64,000 bases of DNA from Phocaeicola_A sp045647865 (GCA_045647865.1 JAZRMW010000040.1:61396-125395); one strand, 5' to 3'. Shown: positions 1-10,074, counted from the first letter of the stretch. Translations and numbers: made by a program. The notes: generated by a model not told the origin, from the letters alone.

Positions 1-1
1 C

Positions 2-619
2 ACGTTGACTCCGTATATCTATTCATTGGCTTCGCACCAGACGTTTGATAACTATACAATGGCACGTATGCTTTCTTTTGATTTCTCTCACGACAAAGAG
101 GTATATGATATAAAAGACCAGTATATGTTTGGTCGTATTCTGGTATGTCCTGTTACTGATGCAGGAGTCACTAGTCGTCGAGTTTATCTGCCTAAGGATG
201 GAGATAATCAATGGATAGATTACTGGACAGGTAAAATGTACAGTGGTGGTCAATGGATTGATGCTGAAGCTCCACTGAATCGTTTGCCTCTCTTTGTGCG
301 TGGTGGTTCACTTATCCCTACAACGGAAGTAGCTGAATATACCGAAGCACAGAAGGGAAAACCTATTACTGTGCAGGTTTATCCTGGTTCAGATGCAACA
401 TTCCTGCTTTATGAAGATGAGGGTGATAATTACAATTATGAGTTGGGTGGATATGCCACTATTGAATTGAAATGGAACGATTCGCGTCGTAGTTTACAAA
501 TCGGAACTGTTATGGGACAATATGAGGGTATGCCTGAACGACGTACTTTTATTGTTCAGACTCCATGGGGAGACAAACAAGTGGAATATACTGGTAAGAA
601 AATGACGGTGAAGATGTAA
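2..619 (+). CDS. GH31 family glycoside hydrolase, C-terminal part (partial at left edge)
   Basis: Only the last ~205 residues are in the window; the reading frame is open to the left edge, so the start is outside. The first residues (TPYIYSLA) match the end of the GH31 barrel, followed by the usual C-terminal beta domains: LVCPV, a GGQWIDAEAPLNRLPLFVRGG-type stretch and a DUF5110-like VYPGSDATFLLYEDEGDNYN segment. The same ending, with close wording, occurs in the complete GH31 at 43331-45736, so the two are paralogues. GH31 enzymes are retaining alpha-glycosidases (alpha-xylosidase, alpha-glucosidase and others). The catalytic part is not visible, so substrate cannot be called; a role on xylan or xyloglucan side chains is inferred from context. 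Confidence 0.9.
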   Translation, partial: TLTPYIYSLASHQTFDNYTMARMLSFDFSHDKEVYDIKDQYMFGRILVCPVTDAGVTSRRVYLPKDGDNQWIDYWTGKMYSGGQWIDAEAPLNRLPLFVRGGSLIPTTEVAEYTEAQKGKPITVQVYPGSDATFLLYEDEGDNYNYELGGYATIELKWNDSRRSLQIGTVMGQYEGMPERRTFIVQTPWGDKQVEYTGKKMTVKM

Positions 620-642
620 AAACATAATTGTCATCTATGCGC

Positions 643-722
643 AATAGTGCGGGTGATATGGATAAATATAGCGGTTTAGATTGCATAAACCTTATTTGTC
701 TGTGTCATTCGCGCTATTTTTT
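643..722 (+). terminator. Possible terminator with long loop after the GH31 gene
   Basis: AATAGTGCGGGTGA (643-656) pairs imperfectly with TCATTCGCGCTATT (705-718), which runs into a T-stretch. The loop is about 48 nt, so this is a weak call; it may instead be a copy of an intergenic repeat, since the word GCGCGAATGAC recurs at 34661. Otherwise 620-842 holds no gene that I can support. Confidence 0.35.
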
Positions 723-842
723 TGTTTGAAAAGTGAATATTTGAATGTTTTATCTCATTTTTCAGATTCATTTCAGATTCATGCTGCATCTTTGCAACAA
801 GAAATTTGTTTTGTGAGTATTAACTATAAAAAAAGGTGTATT

Positions 843-1343
843 ATGAAAAAGTATTTTAAGTATCTGTGTATGGGTCTTGTTGGTATGTTGTTTTTGAATA
901 GCTGTGATGACGATGATGATCTTCGTTTCTCGGAAGTACCACAAACCGTAGTGGGAACTTTTCAAGCAATGTTTCCTAATGTGAATGGAGTGGAATGGGA
1001 AAAGAATAGAGGCTGGTATGTTGCTGATTTCTGGTATCAGAATGCTGTTACTGAGGCCTGGTTTGATGCAAAAGGAGCCTGGAGTATGACAGAAACTGAC
1101 TTTGGAAAGCGTGTAACTAACTTACCTGAAGTGGTACAGACGGCTCTTAGTGGCAGTCAATATGCAACTTGGCGCGTGGATGATGTTTACAGGTATGAGC
1201 GTCCAACCGATACCTTTTACTTGGTAGAAGTGGAAATGCATGGACAACCTGAACGTAATCTGTATTATGCTCCTGATGGTAGCCTTTTAAAGGATGAAGT
1301 GGACAGGGATGGTCATGAAGTGAGACCAGATTATGAGTTTTGA
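843..1343 (+). CDS. PepSY-like (BLIP-like) lipoprotein
   Basis: A 166-residue protein starting MKKYFKYLCMG; an earlier in-frame start at 681 would add a stretch that spoils the signal peptide, so 843 is chosen. The N-terminus is a lipoprotein signal with lipobox LNSC, followed by an acidic DDDDD run, which in Bacteroidetes often favours outer-membrane surface lipoproteins. The rest (VPQTVVGTFQAMFPNVNGVEW, WYVADF, EAWFDAKGAW) matches the PepSY-like/beta-lactamase-inhibitor-like domain of small Bacteroidetes periplasmic proteins. Role in the cell is unknown; the family is common next to regulators and TonB systems. It sits alone between a GH31 gene and a strong terminator, so it may be co-transcribed with GH31. 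Confidence 0.75.
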   Translation: MKKYFKYLCMGLVGMLFLNSCDDDDDLRFSEVPQTVVGTFQAMFPNVNGVEWEKNRGWYVADFWYQNAVTEAWFDAKGAWSMTETDFGKRVTNLPEVVQTALSGSQYATWRVDDVYRYERPTDTFYLVEVEMHGQPERNLYYAPDGSLLKDEVDRDGHEVRPDYEF

Positions 1344-1372
1344 GACATACAGAAAAGTTATTGGAACTTGCT

Positions 1373-1397
1373 AAGGGGGAGAATATCCCCCTTTTTT
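1373..1397 (+). terminator. Rho-independent terminator
   Basis: Perfect 8-bp stem AAGGGGGA/TCCCCCTT with loop GAATA followed by TTTT, 29 nt after the PepSY-like gene. It separates that gene from the CotH-led transcription unit. Confidence 0.85.
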
Positions 1398-1399
1398 CA

Positions 1400-1407
1400 T
1401 ATATTTG
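1400..1407 (+). promoter_or_regulatory. Bacteroidetes -7 box upstream of CotH gene
   Basis: TATATTTG fits the TAnnTTTG consensus, directly after the terminator and 31 nt before the ATG at 1439. No clear TTTG -33 element at the expected spacing. Likely drives CotH, GH5-GH43 and perhaps GH95. Confidence 0.55.
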
Positions 1408-1438
1408 CACCAATTAAGATTATTAAAAAATAAATGAA

Positions 1439-3805
1439 ATGAAAATACGCCGATTATTGATGTCATTTTTGGGCCTGATGACCATTTCAACGTCTTGGGC
1501 TCAAGTACAATTCAGTCAGCCGCATGGATTGTATGAAGTGGATGAGTTGACAGTAACCATCATTCCTTCTGAAGAGGGATTGGATATTCGTTATACTACA
1601 GATGGATCTTTACCTACTATGCAAAGTCCCTTATATAAAGAACCTCTGAAGTTGAAAGAAACCGCACTTTTGCGTGCTTGTGAGGTATGGGACGAATCAA
1701 CGCTTTCTCCAGTTACGACAGCCTCTTATATTTTCATGGAATCTGTAATGAACCAATCGAATAATCCTGAAGGTTATCCTACGGAATGGGGAAAATTTAC
1801 AGATATACAAGGAAAAGCTCCTGCAGATTATGAAATGGATCCGGAGATGACCCATGATGAAGAATTGCGTCCGAAGATTATGCAAGGATTGCGTGATTTG
1901 CCTATTCTTTCGTTGGTGACAGATAAAGAGAATCTTTTCAGTCACGAGAATGATACTGCACGTGGTGGTATCTATATTTTTACTGGTCCTCCGGTAGGTG
2001 ATGCAACGGGACATGGATGGACTCGTCCGGCCAGTGCAGAATTAATTGGTGGTCCCCAAGGACATGATATGCAGATTGATTGTGGATTACGGTTGCATGG
2101 AGGACATGGACGTCTGGCGGAAAAGAATCCTAAGCATTCTTTCCGACTGGTGTTCAAGAAGGAATATGGACCAGGAACGTTGGAGTATCCCATCTATGGT
2201 GAAAATGAACCTGCAAAGTTCAATCAATTGGTGCTTCGCTGTCATTTTGGTAATACATGGCAACATTGGGGAGGGGCGCGTGACAAGGCACAATATACCC
2301 GTGATTTATGGGCACGAAAAATGCAGAAACGTATGGGCCATGTAGCTGTAAATGGTATTCATGTACATGTGTTTCTCAATGGTATGTATTGGGGACTTTA
2401 TAACATCGCCGAGCGTATTGATGATGAGTATGGAAAACAACATTTGGGTGGTAAAAAGAGTGACTACGATGTCATCAAAATTGAAGAATCTAACGGAGTT
2501 GGTCTTGAAGCTTCGGAAGGAAATAGAGATGCGTGGGATGAAATGATAAGGACTGTATCTCGGGCTTCTGATGATGCTTATTATTATCGGTTGCAAGGCT
2601 TGAATGAACAAGGAGAGCAGGATTCGTTAGAAGCATTATTGGATATTGATGGATTTATTGATTATATGCTCATTAACCAATACGGTGGGAATACCGATTG
2701 GGATCATCATAATTGGTATGCTATTCGTAAGCGTGGAGCTGATACGAAGGGATTTCATTTTCTTTGTTGGGATACGGAACAAATCTTCGAAGGAAAGAAT
2801 GATAATAATTTGACTACGAATAACTATGGGAGTCCTACTTGGATTTTCCATACTTTGCTGCAGAATAAGAATTTTGCTACTCGATATCTGAAACGGGCGA
2901 ATAAAATGCTTTCAGAAGATGGTATGCTTGGACAAACTTCCGTAGTGGAATTATGGGACAGTCTTTATTATACAATTGCAAATGCAGTTTATGTGGAGTC
3001 TGCTCGTTGGGGAGATTATCGACGGGATGTACATCCTTACAGTTCAAAAGGAGAACTTTATACGGTGGATAATCAGTATTTGAGAGAACGTAATCGTTTG
3101 CTCAATGATTATTTTCCCAAACGCTCGGATATTACTTTTCAGAATATAAGCAACTATATCGAACAGGTCACAGGAGTGTATTATGATGATTGGGAGGTTC
3201 CAGAACATTGGGTACATATGACGCCTTCAATGTTCCACGAATGGAATGGAACAGGAATTGATGCACGACCAATAGATAAGCAAATTAATGTTGATTGGAA
3301 CTTAAATGTTAGTGTTGGAAGCGGTGGAGTCGTGATGATGAGTGTTAATGTGGCATACAATCAGTTTGCGGATTTAACTCCATATGATACGTTGGTCTTG
3401 CGTGGTACGGGAAGTAGTTTGCGAATTATTGCCAATCGTTTGGTAGACCATGGCCCGTATAAGGAGATTGTTCTGAACTTTAATGAGAATGACCCATATT
3501 GGAATGCAGAATGGGGGGCGCTCTTTGTCCCGTTGGCTGATGTAGCTAAGGCTTTGACTAATGAAGGACAGGAACGTGTGGATAATTTCGTTCATGTGAA
3601 TGCTTTGAAGGTCGCTTTTGGAAATGGAAATACGAATCTTCGTTCGGCGTATTTGATACCCAATAAAGTACATGGCATCCATCCGATTGTATCAGAAGAG
3701 TGTGAAATCGGTGATGGTTTGTTCTACAATCTGATGGGACAACCTGTCAAAAATCCAACAAAAGGAGTTTATATAAGGAACGGAAAGAAGGTGATAGTTA
3801 AGTAA
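1439..3805 (+). CDS. Secreted CotH-kinase-fold protein with chitobiase-type beta domain
   Basis: A 788-residue secreted protein: signal peptide 1-21 ending SWAQ; a chitobiase/hexosaminidase C-terminal-like beta domain at ~28-98 (IRYTTDGSLPT); a CotH domain at ~150-560, with the LRLHGGHGR...KHSFRLVFKKEYG block at ~218-245, GLYNIAERID, DWDHHNWY at ~419 and CWDTEQIF at ~443. CotH proteins are atypical protein kinases first known from Bacillus spore coats and also found in secreted polysaccharide-degrading systems. A beta-sandwich domain at ~600-740 may bind carbohydrate. The last 26 residues form the YNLMGQPVKNPTKG...NGKKVIVK tail shared with the next gene. Its target here is unknown; its position 61 nt before a GH5-GH43 enzyme suggests it acts with secreted xylanases or binds the substrate. 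Confidence 0.8.
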   Translation: MKIRRLLMSFLGLMTISTSWAQVQFSQPHGLYEVDELTVTIIPSEEGLDIRYTTDGSLPTMQSPLYKEPLKLKETALLRACEVWDESTLSPVTTASYIFMESVMNQSNNPEGYPTEWGKFTDIQGKAPADYEMDPEMTHDEELRPKIMQGLRDLPILSLVTDKENLFSHENDTARGGIYIFTGPPVGDATGHGWTRPASAELIGGPQGHDMQIDCGLRLHGGHGRLAEKNPKHSFRLVFKKEYGPGTLEYPIYGENEPAKFNQLVLRCHFGNTWQHWGGARDKAQYTRDLWARKMQKRMGHVAVNGIHVHVFLNGMYWGLYNIAERIDDEYGKQHLGGKKSDYDVIKIEESNGVGLEASEGNRDAWDEMIRTVSRASDDAYYYRLQGLNEQGEQDSLEALLDIDGFIDYMLINQYGGNTDWDHHNWYAIRKRGADTKGFHFLCWDTEQIFEGKNDNNLTTNNYGSPTWIFHTLLQNKNFATRYLKRANKMLSEDGMLGQTSVVELWDSLYYTIANAVYVESARWGDYRRDVHPYSSKGELYTVDNQYLRERNRLLNDYFPKRSDITFQNISNYIEQVTGVYYDDWEVPEHWVHMTPSMFHEWNGTGIDARPIDKQINVDWNLNVSVGSGGVVMMSVNVAYNQFADLTPYDTLVLRGTGSSLRIIANRLVDHGPYKEIVLNFNENDPYWNAEWGALFVPLADVAKALTNEGQERVDNFVHVNALKVAFGNGNTNLRSAYLIPNKVHGIHPIVSEECEIGDGLFYNLMGQPVKNPTKGVYIRNGKKVIVK

Positions 3806-3866
3806 AATTAGAACTATAGTGAGAATGTAGCGCTATAGGATTATAATACTCATAAAGATAAAAAAT

Positions 3867-6800
3867 ATGAAACGATTGATAATAACAACAACTTTATTCC
3901 TTATGACTATTTTAATGATAGCACAAGGCGTGAAGCCTCTGCCAACTTTGCATGTGGAAGGTAAGTGGCTGATGGATACACATGGGAACAAAGTGGTGTT
4001 GCACGGTGTTATGGATACTCCTAGTGCATGGTTCAATAACGGTCGTTGGGGGTGGAGTTATGATGATGCAGGACGTATACGTTGTATTGAATATTTTGAG
4101 AAACTATTTACAGGTCTTGAAGAGGCTAAATGTAACGTGTTCCGTCTTCATCTGGAACCGGCATGGACCAATGACCCCAACAAACAGAGTGATGGTAAAG
4201 AGAGTGGGGAAGCTGATATCTCTCGCTTTAGTTCTACTCGATTGAAGAATTATCTGAAAACTCTTTATTTCCCTTTAGCCAAGCGGGCGATGAATCATGG
4301 CATGTATGTTGTAGTACGTCCTCCTGGAGTATGTCCGGGTAATTTGCAAGTTGGTGATTATTATCAGGATTATCTGATGACCGTATGGGATCTCTTTACT
4401 CAAAACGATTCTATCAAGAAGTATGCAGGGCAAATCAGTATAGAGTTGGCTAATGAGCCTGTGAATTTACGTAATGCAGAAGGAGAAGATGACCCTGCTG
4501 CTCTTCATGATTATTTTCAACCGATTGTTGATAAAATTCGTGCTAATGGATTTACAGGTATCATTTGGGCTCCAGGAAGTGGATGGCAAAGTAATTATGT
4601 GAGTTATATGAGCTATCCCATTGAAGGTTATAATATAGGGTATGCAGTACATGATTATTGTGGATGGTATGGAAGTAGTGACAACACTCCTGATCCTGCA
4701 GTGAAGATTTCTCAATTTGGTAAACAGGTCCCTGTAGTAGAGGTTGCACCGGTTATTATTACAGAAGTAGATTGGAGTCCGGCAAAAGAAGGATCTGGTC
4801 ATTATAATGAGCATGGCGAATGGGTAGAAGCTAATTATGGTACATGGGCTACAGGTTCTACTTCTAAATGGGGAAAAGCATTCAAAGCTTGTATTGATTA
4901 TTATGGGAATATTTCAATGACTCTTTCTGGTACGTCGTGTCTCATTGATGTGGATACTCTTATTAATACGGGTAAGGTCGTTCCCGCTTTTGGAGGTTAT
5001 GAAGAGGCATGTGGAAAGGCGTGTATGGATTGGTATGCAGAATATTATACCGAAAATTGGCCACGTGCAGATTTTAAAAATGTTGTCATGAGTGACTTGG
5101 GAAACGGAAAATATAAAAATCCTCTTATTGCTGCGGATTTTCCAGATCCAGATGTTATTCGTGTAGATGATACTTATTATATGGTAAGTACTACCATGCA
5201 TCATTTCCCAGGGGCAACCATATTGAAGTCAAAGGATTTGGTAAATTGGGAGTATTGTGCACAACCGCTAACTCAACTTTCTACCAGTGACCGTTATCAA
5301 TTGTTGAATGGACAAAATGCTTATGCTGCTGGCATGTGGGCCTGCTCTATGGCTTATCATGAAGGAATCTTTTATATCCTAATCAATGGAAATGATGCAG
5401 GAGGATGGCTTCTTACGACTACTGATCCTGAGGGTAAATGGCAGATGAAACAACTTTCACGCTCTTATTACGATCCTGGTATGCTTTTTGATAACGGTAA
5501 AGTTTATGTTGCTTGTGGAAATACCGAAATCAAAGTGTGTGAATTGGATGAGGATTTCAATTTTATTCAAGAAAAAACTGTATTCAAGGCAACGGAAATG
5601 CTTGAAGGATGTCATTTCTACAAGAAAAATGGTTTTTACTATATTTATGCAACATATGGAGGATGGCCTTCGGGACAGACGGTACTTCGTTCGAAGGAGA
5701 TTTTTGGTACCTATGAAGAGAAAATGTTGATAGAAAAATATATTGGTGGAAAACCTAATACCGTACATCAAGGTGCATTATTTAATACTCCTGAAGGAAA
5801 ATGGTGGACTATCATGCAGGAAGATTTAGGAGCATTGGGGCGTATGCCCAATCTGCAGCCTGTGAAATGGGTTAATGATTGGCCAGTGGTAGGAAACAAA
5901 GGTATCCCTTATGTCAGTTATACTAAGCCTGTTACAGGAATGTCTTCTCCGCGTATAGCGATGCCAACGAATGACAATTTCCGTTCTTATCCTTTGGGTA
6001 TGCAATGGCAATGGAATCATCATCCTGATAATGGAGCATGGTCACTTTTTGAACGTCCTGGATGGATGCGTCTTTATACTTCAGGTATTACAGAACGTTT
6101 GACACAGGCGCGTAACATGCTTACCCAACGTATTTTTGCTTTCAATGATCGACCTTCGAATGGTACAATTCGTATGGACGTGAGAAATTTACATGAGGGT
6201 GATGTAGCTGGTATCTGTATTTTTCAGGATCCTTATGCGATGCTTTCTGTACAGGTAAAGGATGGCAAGAAACAAATCGTATGGAAACAAGATACGTTAC
6301 ATACCGTATCCAACTTTTCTTCCAGTGAACAATGTCTGGATGTCCAGATTGATAGTGTCGTTTATTTGCGTGCATCAGTAAATTATTCCAGCAGTAAGAC
6401 ACAGTTCTATTATTCATTGGATAATAGAACTTATCAACCTATTGGAGGTGAGACTACATTGAGTTTTAATCTCAGTGTATTTGTGGGTGCCCGTTTTGGA
6501 CTTTATTGCTATGCTACTAAAGAGGGTAGTACTGGATATGCAGACTTTGATTGGTTTTCAACGGAGGATCATTTCGATGAAGGAAACTTCTATCCTGTAG
6601 ATTTTGAAGGATACAGTGCCGAAATGTTGACAGCTGAGTCAATGGCATTGACTAGTGGTGAAGAAATGGAAATAATGATTGGGAACCGTACTCCAATCGA
6701 ACTATTGGTGACTTTCCGTGATGGACATACAGAGAATATGGCATCACAAGCTAAGTATTCAGTAGATGGTGTAGGTGTGATTGAAATTCAGAACGGTCAA

Positions 6801-7457
6801 GTGAATGGATTGGGTGAAGGAGTCGCTAATGTGACGGCTACCTATTGTGATTTGATGGGTAATGAATTGTCTACAACCTTTCAAGTACGTTCAACATTCT
6901 TTCCTTTTGCGAAAGAATATATCAATACCTCACTCTTCGCTACTGGAGTCTATACTGAGAGTTCCCGTACATTCAAACCCGGACAGTGGGGACAAATGGG
7001 ATGGGAGTATCCAAATGGTGCAGATATGTCTGGTTACAAGTATTTAGTCATCAAACTCAAAAAAGCACAGAATTGTAATGCACATCTTAACCTCTTTACA
7101 ACCAATAGTATTTGGGGAAATTGTTGTGCATCTGCAGATTTTGGCTCAAAAAACCGTATTGTGGTGAATTTACAGACAGCCAAATATACTTCTGGCGACC
7201 TTACAGGAAAACCTCTTGATACGAAGAATATCCGTATTGTTAGCTTTTGGGCAAATGGTAATGGAACCATAGTTGTGGATGATATGTATCTGACTAATAA
7301 CTCGGATTATTCGCGTCCATCAATGATTGAAGATGTAATAATGGATGTTCAGATGGAAGAGGGTGACGGACTGTACTACAATTTGTTGGGGCAGCCTGTG
7401 ATGAATCCTACCAAGGGATTCTATATCCTCAATGGAAAGAAAGTCGTAATTAAATAA
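3867..7457 (+). CDS. Bifunctional GH5-GH43 xylan-degrading enzyme
   Basis: A 1196-residue multidomain secreted enzyme. Signal peptide ~1-20. GH5-type barrel at ~30-400: acid/base E197 in IELANEP and nucleophile E300 in IITEVDW. GH43 five-blade propeller at ~412-690: D427 in DFPDPD, the YYDPGMLFD aspartate at ~534 and E580 in LEGCHFYK. A GH43 C-terminal concanavalin-like domain follows (~695-910, NDNFRSYPLGMQWQWNHHP), then a bacterial Ig-like domain (~925-1010), a beta-sandwich probably binding carbohydrate (~1010-1155) and the tail LLGQPVMNPTKG...NGKKVVIK. GH5 would cut a beta-linked backbone and GH43 with this C-domain is usually a beta-xylosidase or arabinofuranosidase. All key residues seem present, so both halves look active. 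Substrate specificity of the GH5 half is uncertain. Confidence 0.88.
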   Translation: MKRLIITTTLFLMTILMIAQGVKPLPTLHVEGKWLMDTHGNKVVLHGVMDTPSAWFNNGRWGWSYDDAGRIRCIEYFEKLFTGLEEAKCNVFRLHLEPAWTNDPNKQSDGKESGEADISRFSSTRLKNYLKTLYFPLAKRAMNHGMYVVVRPPGVCPGNLQVGDYYQDYLMTVWDLFTQNDSIKKYAGQISIELANEPVNLRNAEGEDDPAALHDYFQPIVDKIRANGFTGIIWAPGSGWQSNYVSYMSYPIEGYNIGYAVHDYCGWYGSSDNTPDPAVKISQFGKQVPVVEVAPVIITEVDWSPAKEGSGHYNEHGEWVEANYGTWATGSTSKWGKAFKACIDYYGNISMTLSGTSCLIDVDTLINTGKVVPAFGGYEEACGKACMDWYAEYYTENWPRADFKNVVMSDLGNGKYKNPLIAADFPDPDVIRVDDTYYMVSTTMHHFPGATILKSKDLVNWEYCAQPLTQLSTSDRYQLLNGQNAYAAGMWACSMAYHEGIFYILINGNDAGGWLLTTTDPEGKWQMKQLSRSYYDPGMLFDNGKVYVACGNTEIKVCELDEDFNFIQEKTVFKATEMLEGCHFYKKNGFYYIYATYGGWPSGQTVLRSKEIFGTYEEKMLIEKYIGGKPNTVHQGALFNTPEGKWWTIMQEDLGALGRMPNLQPVKWVNDWPVVGNKGIPYVSYTKPVTGMSSPRIAMPTNDNFRSYPLGMQWQWNHHPDNGAWSLFERPGWMRLYTSGITERLTQARNMLTQRIFAFNDRPSNGTIRMDVRNLHEGDVAGICIFQDPYAMLSVQVKDGKKQIVWKQDTLHTVSNFSSSEQCLDVQIDSVVYLRASVNYSSSKTQFYYSLDNRTYQPIGGETTLSFNLSVFVGARFGLYCYATKEGSTGYADFDWFSTEDHFDEGNFYPVDFEGYSAEMLTAESMALTSGEEMEIMIGNRTPIELLVTFRDGHTENMASQAKYSVDGVGVIEIQNGQVNGLGEGVANVTATYCDLMGNELSTTFQVRSTFFPFAKEYINTSLFATGVYTESSRTFKPGQWGQMGWEYPNGADMSGYKYLVIKLKKAQNCNAHLNLFTTNSIWGNCCASADFGSKNRIVVNLQTAKYTSGDLTGKPLDTKNIRIVSFWANGNGTIVVDDMYLTNNSDYSRPSMIEDVIMDVQMEEGDGLYYNLLGQPVMNPTKGFYILNGKKVVIK

Positions 7458-7545
7458 TCTATATGCAGTCTTGATTGATATGTAATATTATAGTTGATAT
7501 TGTGTCTGTATTTTGTAATCATAAGTTTTGCAAAAAAAAAGTAAT

Positions 7546-9984
7546 ATGAAAAAAGGATTTATTCTTCTTTTGCTTTTGATGGTGACAAGCGTGACTTTAC
7601 AAGCACAAAACCATCGTCTTTGGTACAGTAAGCCTGCGACTCATTGGTTGGAAGCTTTGCCTGTGGGTAATTCGCATTTGGGAGGTATGGTATATGGTGG
7701 TACTGATACCGAAATTATCCAACTTAATGAAGAAACTTTTTGGTCGGGTTCTCCGCATGATAATAATAGTTCGGAATCCTTGGAAGTTCTACCAGAGGTG
7801 CGTCGTCTTATCTTTGAAGGACGTGAACGTGAGGCTGCAGGTTTGATAGATAAACATTTTGTTAAGGGACCTCATGGTATGCGTTATCTGCCTGTGGGAA
7901 ATATACGTTTGAGTTTTGGTCACAATCAAGTACAGGATTATGAACGTGCTTTGAATTTGGGCGATGCTACAGCTACAACCTCTTATATATATAAAGGTGT
8001 AAAGTTCCGTCGTACGGTGTTTGCTTCTCTGTCTGATGATGTGATTGTTATACGTGTTGAGGCGGATAAAAAAGGTTCGCTCTCTTTTGAACTCTCTTTT
8101 GAAGGACAATTGGTTTCTGAAAAACGAGTGCAGGATGGCTCGATTATTGCTTGTGTAAAGAATGTGGAACAAGAAGGAATTCAAGGTACATTGACGGCTG
8201 AATGCCGTACTCATGTATTGACTGATGGACAAGTTGAGGAAGGACGTGAGATTCTGAAAGTGAAGAATGCCACTACGGCTACTCTTTATATTGTTGCTGC
8301 CACTAACTTCGTGAACTATCGGAATGTAAGCCATGATCCTGCTCTTGATAACGAGGTTGCATTAGCTTCTATTAAAGGGAAAAAATATGATGAGTTGCTG
8401 AAAAGTCACATCCTAAAGTATCAGAAACAATACAATCGTGTATATCTTTCTTTGCCAAAATCTGCTAATTCTTCCATTGAGACCGATAAACGTTTGGCGA
8501 CTTTTGCAGAGGGTACAGATATGGATATGGTCTCATTGATGATGCAATACGGACGTTATCTTCTTATTTCCAGTTCGCAGCCTGGTGGTCAGCCTGCCAA
8601 TTTGCAAGGTGTGTGGAATGATAAGATGAATGCTCCGTGGGATTCCAAATACACAATTAATATAAATGCAGAAATGAACTATTGGCCTGCACTCATTGGT
8701 AATTTGTTCGAGACTCAAGAACCTTTGTTCTCTATGATACGCGACTTGAGCGTGACAGGTCGCCAAACTGCTCGTCAGATGTACGGCTGTAATGGATGGA
8801 TGGCTCATCACAATACTGATATTTGGCGTATTGCAGGAGTGGTAGATGGTACTCCTTGGGGAATGTTCCCTACTGGTGGAGCATGGCTTAGTACTCATTT
8901 GTGGCAACATTATCTTTATACAGGAGATCGTCAGTTCTTGGAGAATAATTATGAAATACTGAAAGGTGCTGCAGATTTCTTACTAGATTACATGCAGGTA
9001 CATCCCCAATATGGTTGGTTGATGACTGTTCCTACAGTATCACCAGAGCATGGCCCTAGTGGAAAAGGTACTAACGTGACTGCGGGTTCTACCATGGATA
9101 ATCAGATTGTCTTTGATGTGCTTACTTCTGCTTTGCAAGCAACAGAAGTGTTAGGTAAGAATGATATCGCTTATATGGATCGTCTGCGAAATGCAATTGA
9201 TCAGCTTCCTCCTATGCAGATTGGTCGCCATGGCCAGTTGCAAGAGTGGTTGATTGATGCAGACAATCCTCGTGATCAGCATCGTCATATTTCGCATCTT
9301 TATGGACTTTATCCATCAAATCAAATTTCACCTTACAGCCATCCTGATCTTTTTACCGCTTCGGCTAATACTTTGAACCAACGTGGTGATATGGCTACAG
9401 GTTGGAGTCTAGGTTGGAAAATTAACTTTTGGGCACGTATGCTTGATGGTAACCATGCTTTCCATATTATAAAGAACATGTTACATCTGCTTCCAGATGA
9501 TCAACAGGCGCGTAACTATCCTGATGGACGTACTTATCCTAATCTTTTTGATGCTCATCCTCCTTTCCAGATTGATGGAAACTTTGGATGTTCGGCTGGT
9601 GTGTGTGAAATGCTCCTTCAAAGTCATGATGGGGCCGTACATTTGCTTCCCGCGTTGCCTGATGCTTGGAGTGAGGGTGAAGTCAAAGGACTCCGTGCCC
9701 GTGGAGGTTTTGAGGTGAATATGTCATGGAGTGGGGGAGAATTGTTGGAGGCTACTGTTCATTCGACTATTGGTGGTACACTTCGTTTGCGTTCATATGT
9801 CCCTTTGAAAGGCAAGGGTTTGAAACCTGCTCATGGTAATTGTCCTAATGCTCTTTTGGCACCAGCAGCAATCAAAGAACCTGTAAAATCAAAAGAGTTG
9901 AAAAATTTCCAACTTCTTCCTCTTCGTCCAGTGTATGAATATGATCTCGAAACCGTAGCAGGTAAGACGTATAAGGTGGATTAA
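7546..9984 (+). CDS. GH95 alpha-L-fucosidase/alpha-L-galactosidase
   Basis: An 812-residue GH95 enzyme. The start MKKGFILLLLL at 7546 is preferred over an in-frame codon at 7528 because it gives a clean signal peptide ending LQAQ. The N-terminal beta domain (PATHWLEALPVGNSHLGGMVYGG, LNEETFWSG) is followed by the (alpha/alpha)6 catalytic domain. Residues matching the active site described for Bifidobacterium AfcA are present: N372 and N374 (TININAE), E501 (VSPEHGP) and D677 (IDGNFG). GH95 enzymes are inverting and remove terminal L-fucose or L-galactose. In gut Bacteroides acting on complex cereal xylans, GH95 has been tied to alpha-L-galactosidase activity, which fits this locus better than fucosidase (inference). 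It is 88 nt downstream of the GH5-GH43 gene and ends before a strong terminator. Confidence 0.92.
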   Translation: MKKGFILLLLLMVTSVTLQAQNHRLWYSKPATHWLEALPVGNSHLGGMVYGGTDTEIIQLNEETFWSGSPHDNNSSESLEVLPEVRRLIFEGREREAAGLIDKHFVKGPHGMRYLPVGNIRLSFGHNQVQDYERALNLGDATATTSYIYKGVKFRRTVFASLSDDVIVIRVEADKKGSLSFELSFEGQLVSEKRVQDGSIIACVKNVEQEGIQGTLTAECRTHVLTDGQVEEGREILKVKNATTATLYIVAATNFVNYRNVSHDPALDNEVALASIKGKKYDELLKSHILKYQKQYNRVYLSLPKSANSSIETDKRLATFAEGTDMDMVSLMMQYGRYLLISSSQPGGQPANLQGVWNDKMNAPWDSKYTININAEMNYWPALIGNLFETQEPLFSMIRDLSVTGRQTARQMYGCNGWMAHHNTDIWRIAGVVDGTPWGMFPTGGAWLSTHLWQHYLYTGDRQFLENNYEILKGAADFLLDYMQVHPQYGWLMTVPTVSPEHGPSGKGTNVTAGSTMDNQIVFDVLTSALQATEVLGKNDIAYMDRLRNAIDQLPPMQIGRHGQLQEWLIDADNPRDQHRHISHLYGLYPSNQISPYSHPDLFTASANTLNQRGDMATGWSLGWKINFWARMLDGNHAFHIIKNMLHLLPDDQQARNYPDGRTYPNLFDAHPPFQIDGNFGCSAGVCEMLLQSHDGAVHLLPALPDAWSEGEVKGLRARGGFEVNMSWSGGELLEATVHSTIGGTLRLRSYVPLKGKGLKPAHGNCPNALLAPAAIKEPVKSKELKNFQLLPLRPVYEYDLETVAGKTYKVD

Positions 9985-10036
9985 TTTTAATTGCTTTCTT
10001 GTATTTGATACTTAAATGAAACAAATACGAAAGTCT

Positions 10037-10070
10037 GCGACACGTGTATAAATACATGTGTCGCTTTTTT
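10037..10070 (+). terminator. Rho-independent terminator after GH95
   Basis: GCGACACGTGTAT pairs with ATACATGTGTCGC (one G-U pair) and is followed by TTTTTT. It closes the CotH/GH5-GH43/GH95 unit. Confidence 0.85.
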
Positions 10071-10074
10071 GTAA

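Noticed and set aside
7501..7545. -7 box upstream of GH95
   Set aside because: TATTTTG and AAGTTTTG are near matches only; GH95 may read from the CotH promoter.
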